Shown in pieces: positions 15,108 to 17,243 of a stretch of 17,243 nucleotides of DNA. The notes under the pieces are model-generated. The model saw only the letters and a program-made list of their open reading frames with translations, searched no databases and was not told the DNA's origin. The DNA lies in NCBI GenBank assembly GCA_963922455.1, contig CAWUIO010000129.1, positions 1 through 17,243 of the forward strand, read 5' to 3'. The DNA is from CAWUIO01 sp963922455. GTDB taxonomy: Bacteria; Bacteroidota; Bacteroidia; Cytophagales; Microscillaceae. Every line of letters starts with the position of its first letter. Position 1 is the stretch's first letter. Both the position numbers and the translations under genes were made by a program.

Positions 15108-17168
15108 ATGAAACTTATACCAGCCCCGTTGGCATTCCTATTACTAGGAGTGCTTGTTATGCTATTCTCATGCCGACAGTCCTTTCTGGAAGAAATAGAC
15201 GATACTGTTGTATCTGATTCTTCCACGGTTTTAGGAGGACTTACCCCGCCCAATGGTTTTACCTTTGAAACAAGCCGAGAGGTGTCTTTTCAAGTAACTG
15301 TAAAAGCCGATGATGATGCCGTTTTACCAGGTGTAAACCTCGTGTTTTATACGGCCGATCCCGACGCTAATGGAACGGAATTGTTCCGAGGAGTTAGCAA
15401 TAGTCAGGGAGTATTTCGTATAGACTTTGAGATCCCCAGCCACTTAGACACGGTTTTCCTGAAGACCGACTTCATTGGGTTGATACCTAGCCATACGCTA
15501 GTGATCACCAATAATTCGGTCAATTTCTTATTGCAAAACAGCCAGTTGAAACGGGCCCGCCCTAAAACAGGCCTCAAATCAGGCCCTATTCTTAAAAGTG
15601 GCGACTACGTATATCTCGGTAGCTACAATAGCCAAGGAGTTCCCGACTATTTGGAGCCTCAAGATGATATCATCACCGCCGACTTACTCAACTTAGTCAA
15701 TACCAACCTGCCCGAAGGAAGGCCCGTACCGACCTACAACCCCCAATACATTGATGAAAATGTACAGCCCAATACTGTTTTGATAGACTCGGCCGAAGTA
15801 TGGGTGACCTTTGTCCACGAAGGGGCGGGTTGGCGAAATGGTGTTGGGTATTATGTATATGATACGGGTAACCCTCCCAATACCCGGGATGATATCGATA
15901 GTTTGTATATCATTTTTCCCAATTGTTCATACGAGGGGCACGGAGGTGGGCTCTATTCGGGGAATCGGGTAAGCTTGGGCAATTTTCCGGCAGGAAAAAC
16001 CATCGGGTGGTTTCTTGCTCCCAATGCCTGGAACTCAGGCACCCAATTGGTCAATTCGTCTAGCGAAATAAAATTCTCCAATAAAGAACTCAATACCTAC
16101 ACTAGCGCCGATTTCCGAAACCATATCGTCCTCTTAAAAGATGATGCCCGTAGATTGCAGTTATTATCTTTTGAGGACATTACCCGGCCCAGCGGGGACA
16201 ATGACTTTAATGATGCCGTATTTTTTGTAACGGCGAGTCCGTATGAGGCCCTACAAACGACCGATGTGGTAAGCACCGCCCAGGTCAACCCGGTACTCGA
16301 CCAAGACTCCGACGGAATCATAGATACCTATGATGCCTTTCCTGAAGATAATCAGAGGGCCTTTGTATTTTACTCCCCTTCGGAAGATATAAACGGAAGC
16401 CTCGGATTTGAAGACTTGTGGCCCAATCTAGGGGATTATGACTTCAATGACATCGTTGTAGACTACAATTATACATTTATTGCCAATGCGGCCCAGGAGG
16501 TAGTAGAGATTCAGGCCGATTTTGAATTAAGGGCCGTAGGGGCATCTTTGAGCAATGGTTTTGGGATCGAGTTGGGTATAGCTCCCAGCAATATTGCTTC
16601 TGTAACGGGAAGTCAACTTACAGAGTCCTACATTAACTTATCGGCCAACGGTACCGAAGCCGGGCAAGACAAAGCCGTGATTATTGTATTTGACAATGCG
16701 CATGCCCAATTTAGCAAGCCAGGAGGAACGGTGATCAATACCCGGACTACCTCCCCGGTATTTAACCCGATCCCCATACAGATCAATATCCAAATGAGCC
16801 AGCCGGTGCGCTTGAGCCAACTGGGAGTAGCCCCTTACAACCCTTTTATTATAGTGGATGGGGTACGGGGGCACGAAGTGCATTTACTTGGTGAGCCTCC
16901 AACCAGCTTGGTCGATGCCAGTTTGTTTGGCACCTCAGTAGATGTAAGTGATCCCGCGCAGGGCATCTATTATCAAACCAAGCAAAACCTCCCCTTTGCG
17001 ATTCACATCCCCGTTAGTTTTGATTATCCCCTAGAACGAGTAGAGATAATCCAAGGCTATCAGCACTTTGCTACCTGGGCCAGTGGAGGTGACCTGAGCT
17101 TTAAAGATTGGTATCTTCCCAAAACAAACTACCGCAGGGACCAGCACATTTATTATGGCTCGAGATAA
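15108..17168 (+). CDS. LruC/DUF4114 domain lipoprotein, second tandem copy
   Basis: The 686-aa protein has the same architecture as the preceding gene and aligns with it from end to end. Its signal peptide ends in lipobox LFSC (Cys22), followed by an acidic stretch (LEEIDD). An Ig-like module spans ~48-130. The DUF4114 block (SFEDITRPSGDNDFNDAVFF) is near 347-384, and a calcium-type motif (DQDSDGIIDTYDAFP) near 397-415. The LruC domain runs from ~428 to 680 (DYDFNDIVVDYNY, GVRGHEVHL). By eye, roughly three residues in five are identical in the N-terminal half, and more in the LruC domain; this was not computed. The ATG follows an A/T-rich leader. Having its own upstream terminator, it should use its own promoter, allowing separate regulation of the two copies. 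Confidence 0.92.
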   Translation: MKLIPAPLAFLLLGVLVMLFSCRQSFLEEIDDTVVSDSSTVLGGLTPPNGFTFETSREVSFQVTVKADDDAVLPGVNLVFYTADPDANGTELFRGVSNSQGVFRIDFEIPSHLDTVFLKTDFIGLIPSHTLVITNNSVNFLLQNSQLKRARPKTGLKSGPILKSGDYVYLGSYNSQGVPDYLEPQDDIITADLLNLVNTNLPEGRPVPTYNPQYIDENVQPNTVLIDSAEVWVTFVHEGAGWRNGVGYYVYDTGNPPNTRDDIDSLYIIFPNCSYEGHGGGLYSGNRVSLGNFPAGKTIGWFLAPNAWNSGTQLVNSSSEIKFSNKELNTYTSADFRNHIVLLKDDARRLQLLSFEDITRPSGDNDFNDAVFFVTASPYEALQTTDVVSTAQVNPVLDQDSDGIIDTYDAFPEDNQRAFVFYSPSEDINGSLGFEDLWPNLGDYDFNDIVVDYNYTFIANAAQEVVEIQADFELRAVGASLSNGFGIELGIAPSNIASVTGSQLTESYINLSANGTEAGQDKAVIIVFDNAHAQFSKPGGTVINTRTTSPVFNPIPIQINIQMSQPVRLSQLGVAPYNPFIIVDGVRGHEVHLLGEPPTSLVDASLFGTSVDVSDPAQGIYYQTKQNLPFAIHIPVSFDYPLERVEIIQGYQHFATWASGGDLSFKDWYLPKTNYRRDQHIYYGSR

Positions 17169-17206
17169 GGAAAGCCCCTAAGGGATATCTGGGCTCAAAA
17201 TAACTC

Positions 17207-17243
17207 ATGGGGCTTGCCCGCGCCTTGTAGAGAGTAGCCCAGA
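17207..17243 (+). repeat. Interspersed structured repeat, copy E (cut by window edge)
   Basis: ATGGGGCTTGCCCGCGCC is the family head with one change (C to G). It lies 38 bases past the second LruC stop, in the same orientation. Only the head and 19 following bases are inside the window, so arm and tail cannot be checked. TCTGGGCT (17188-17195) and AGCCCAGA (17236-17243) form a perfect 8-bp inverted pair around it. Confidence 0.6.

Overview
The window looks like a chromosomal segment of a Bacteroidota member. Genes have A-rich leaders without Shine-Dalgarno sequences (one exception). The gene set is typical of gliding or marine Bacteroidota: LruC/DUF4114 lipoproteins, a DUF2911 protein, a GH16 laminarinase-type enzyme, a MOSC-oxidoreductase-ferredoxin fusion, and an ECF sigma factor paired with a tiny membrane protein. 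A Saprospira-like relative is my guess, from family memory and from the style of the interspersed repeats; it is not demonstrated here.

Layout, left to right. (1) The truncated end of a palindromic repeat (1-79) abuts the 3' end of a large secreted protein on the minus strand (86-2620). That protein has three related modules, a Tyr-rich stretch and YNP-x-TG repeats. (2) A gene-poor stretch (2621-3569) carries the first full copy (A) of a ~130-bp interspersed repeat. (3) A hotdog thioesterase (3570-4019) and an MscS-type channel (4473-5648) follow. (4) Repeat copy B and a 163-bp near-perfect palindromic MITE-like element lie side by side at 5661-5971. (5) A MOSC/FNR/ferredoxin fusion enzyme (6071-7819) is followed by repeat copy C. 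(6) An overlapping three-gene unit encodes an ECF sigma factor, a 62-aa membrane protein and Lgt (8201-9697). (7) A GH16 glucanase (9884-10741) is convergent with a DUF2911 protein (10766-11320, minus). (8) A composite repeat region holds two inverted copies (11472-11851). (9) An AlkD-like DNA alkylation repair protein lies on the minus strand (11861-12574). (10) Two tandem paralogous LruC lipoproteins (12864-14930 and 15108-17168) are separated by a strong intrinsic terminator. The last bases start another repeat copy (E).

Functional links: Lgt attaches the diacylglyceryl anchor that lipoproteins such as the two LruC proteins need. The GH16 enzyme, the DUF2911 protein and the large secreted protein carry export signals, so much of the window concerns the cell envelope.

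The most unusual content is non-coding. One repeat family keeps a fixed architecture: a GC-rich head, an unrelated 33-37-nt interior, the complementary arm, and a conserved second half with its own hairpin. Copy D2 shows compensatory base changes and orientation-specific G-U pairs. These suggest that the head-to-tail strand is selected as RNA. The second family is an almost perfectly symmetric palindrome with 10-12-bp terminal inverted repeats.
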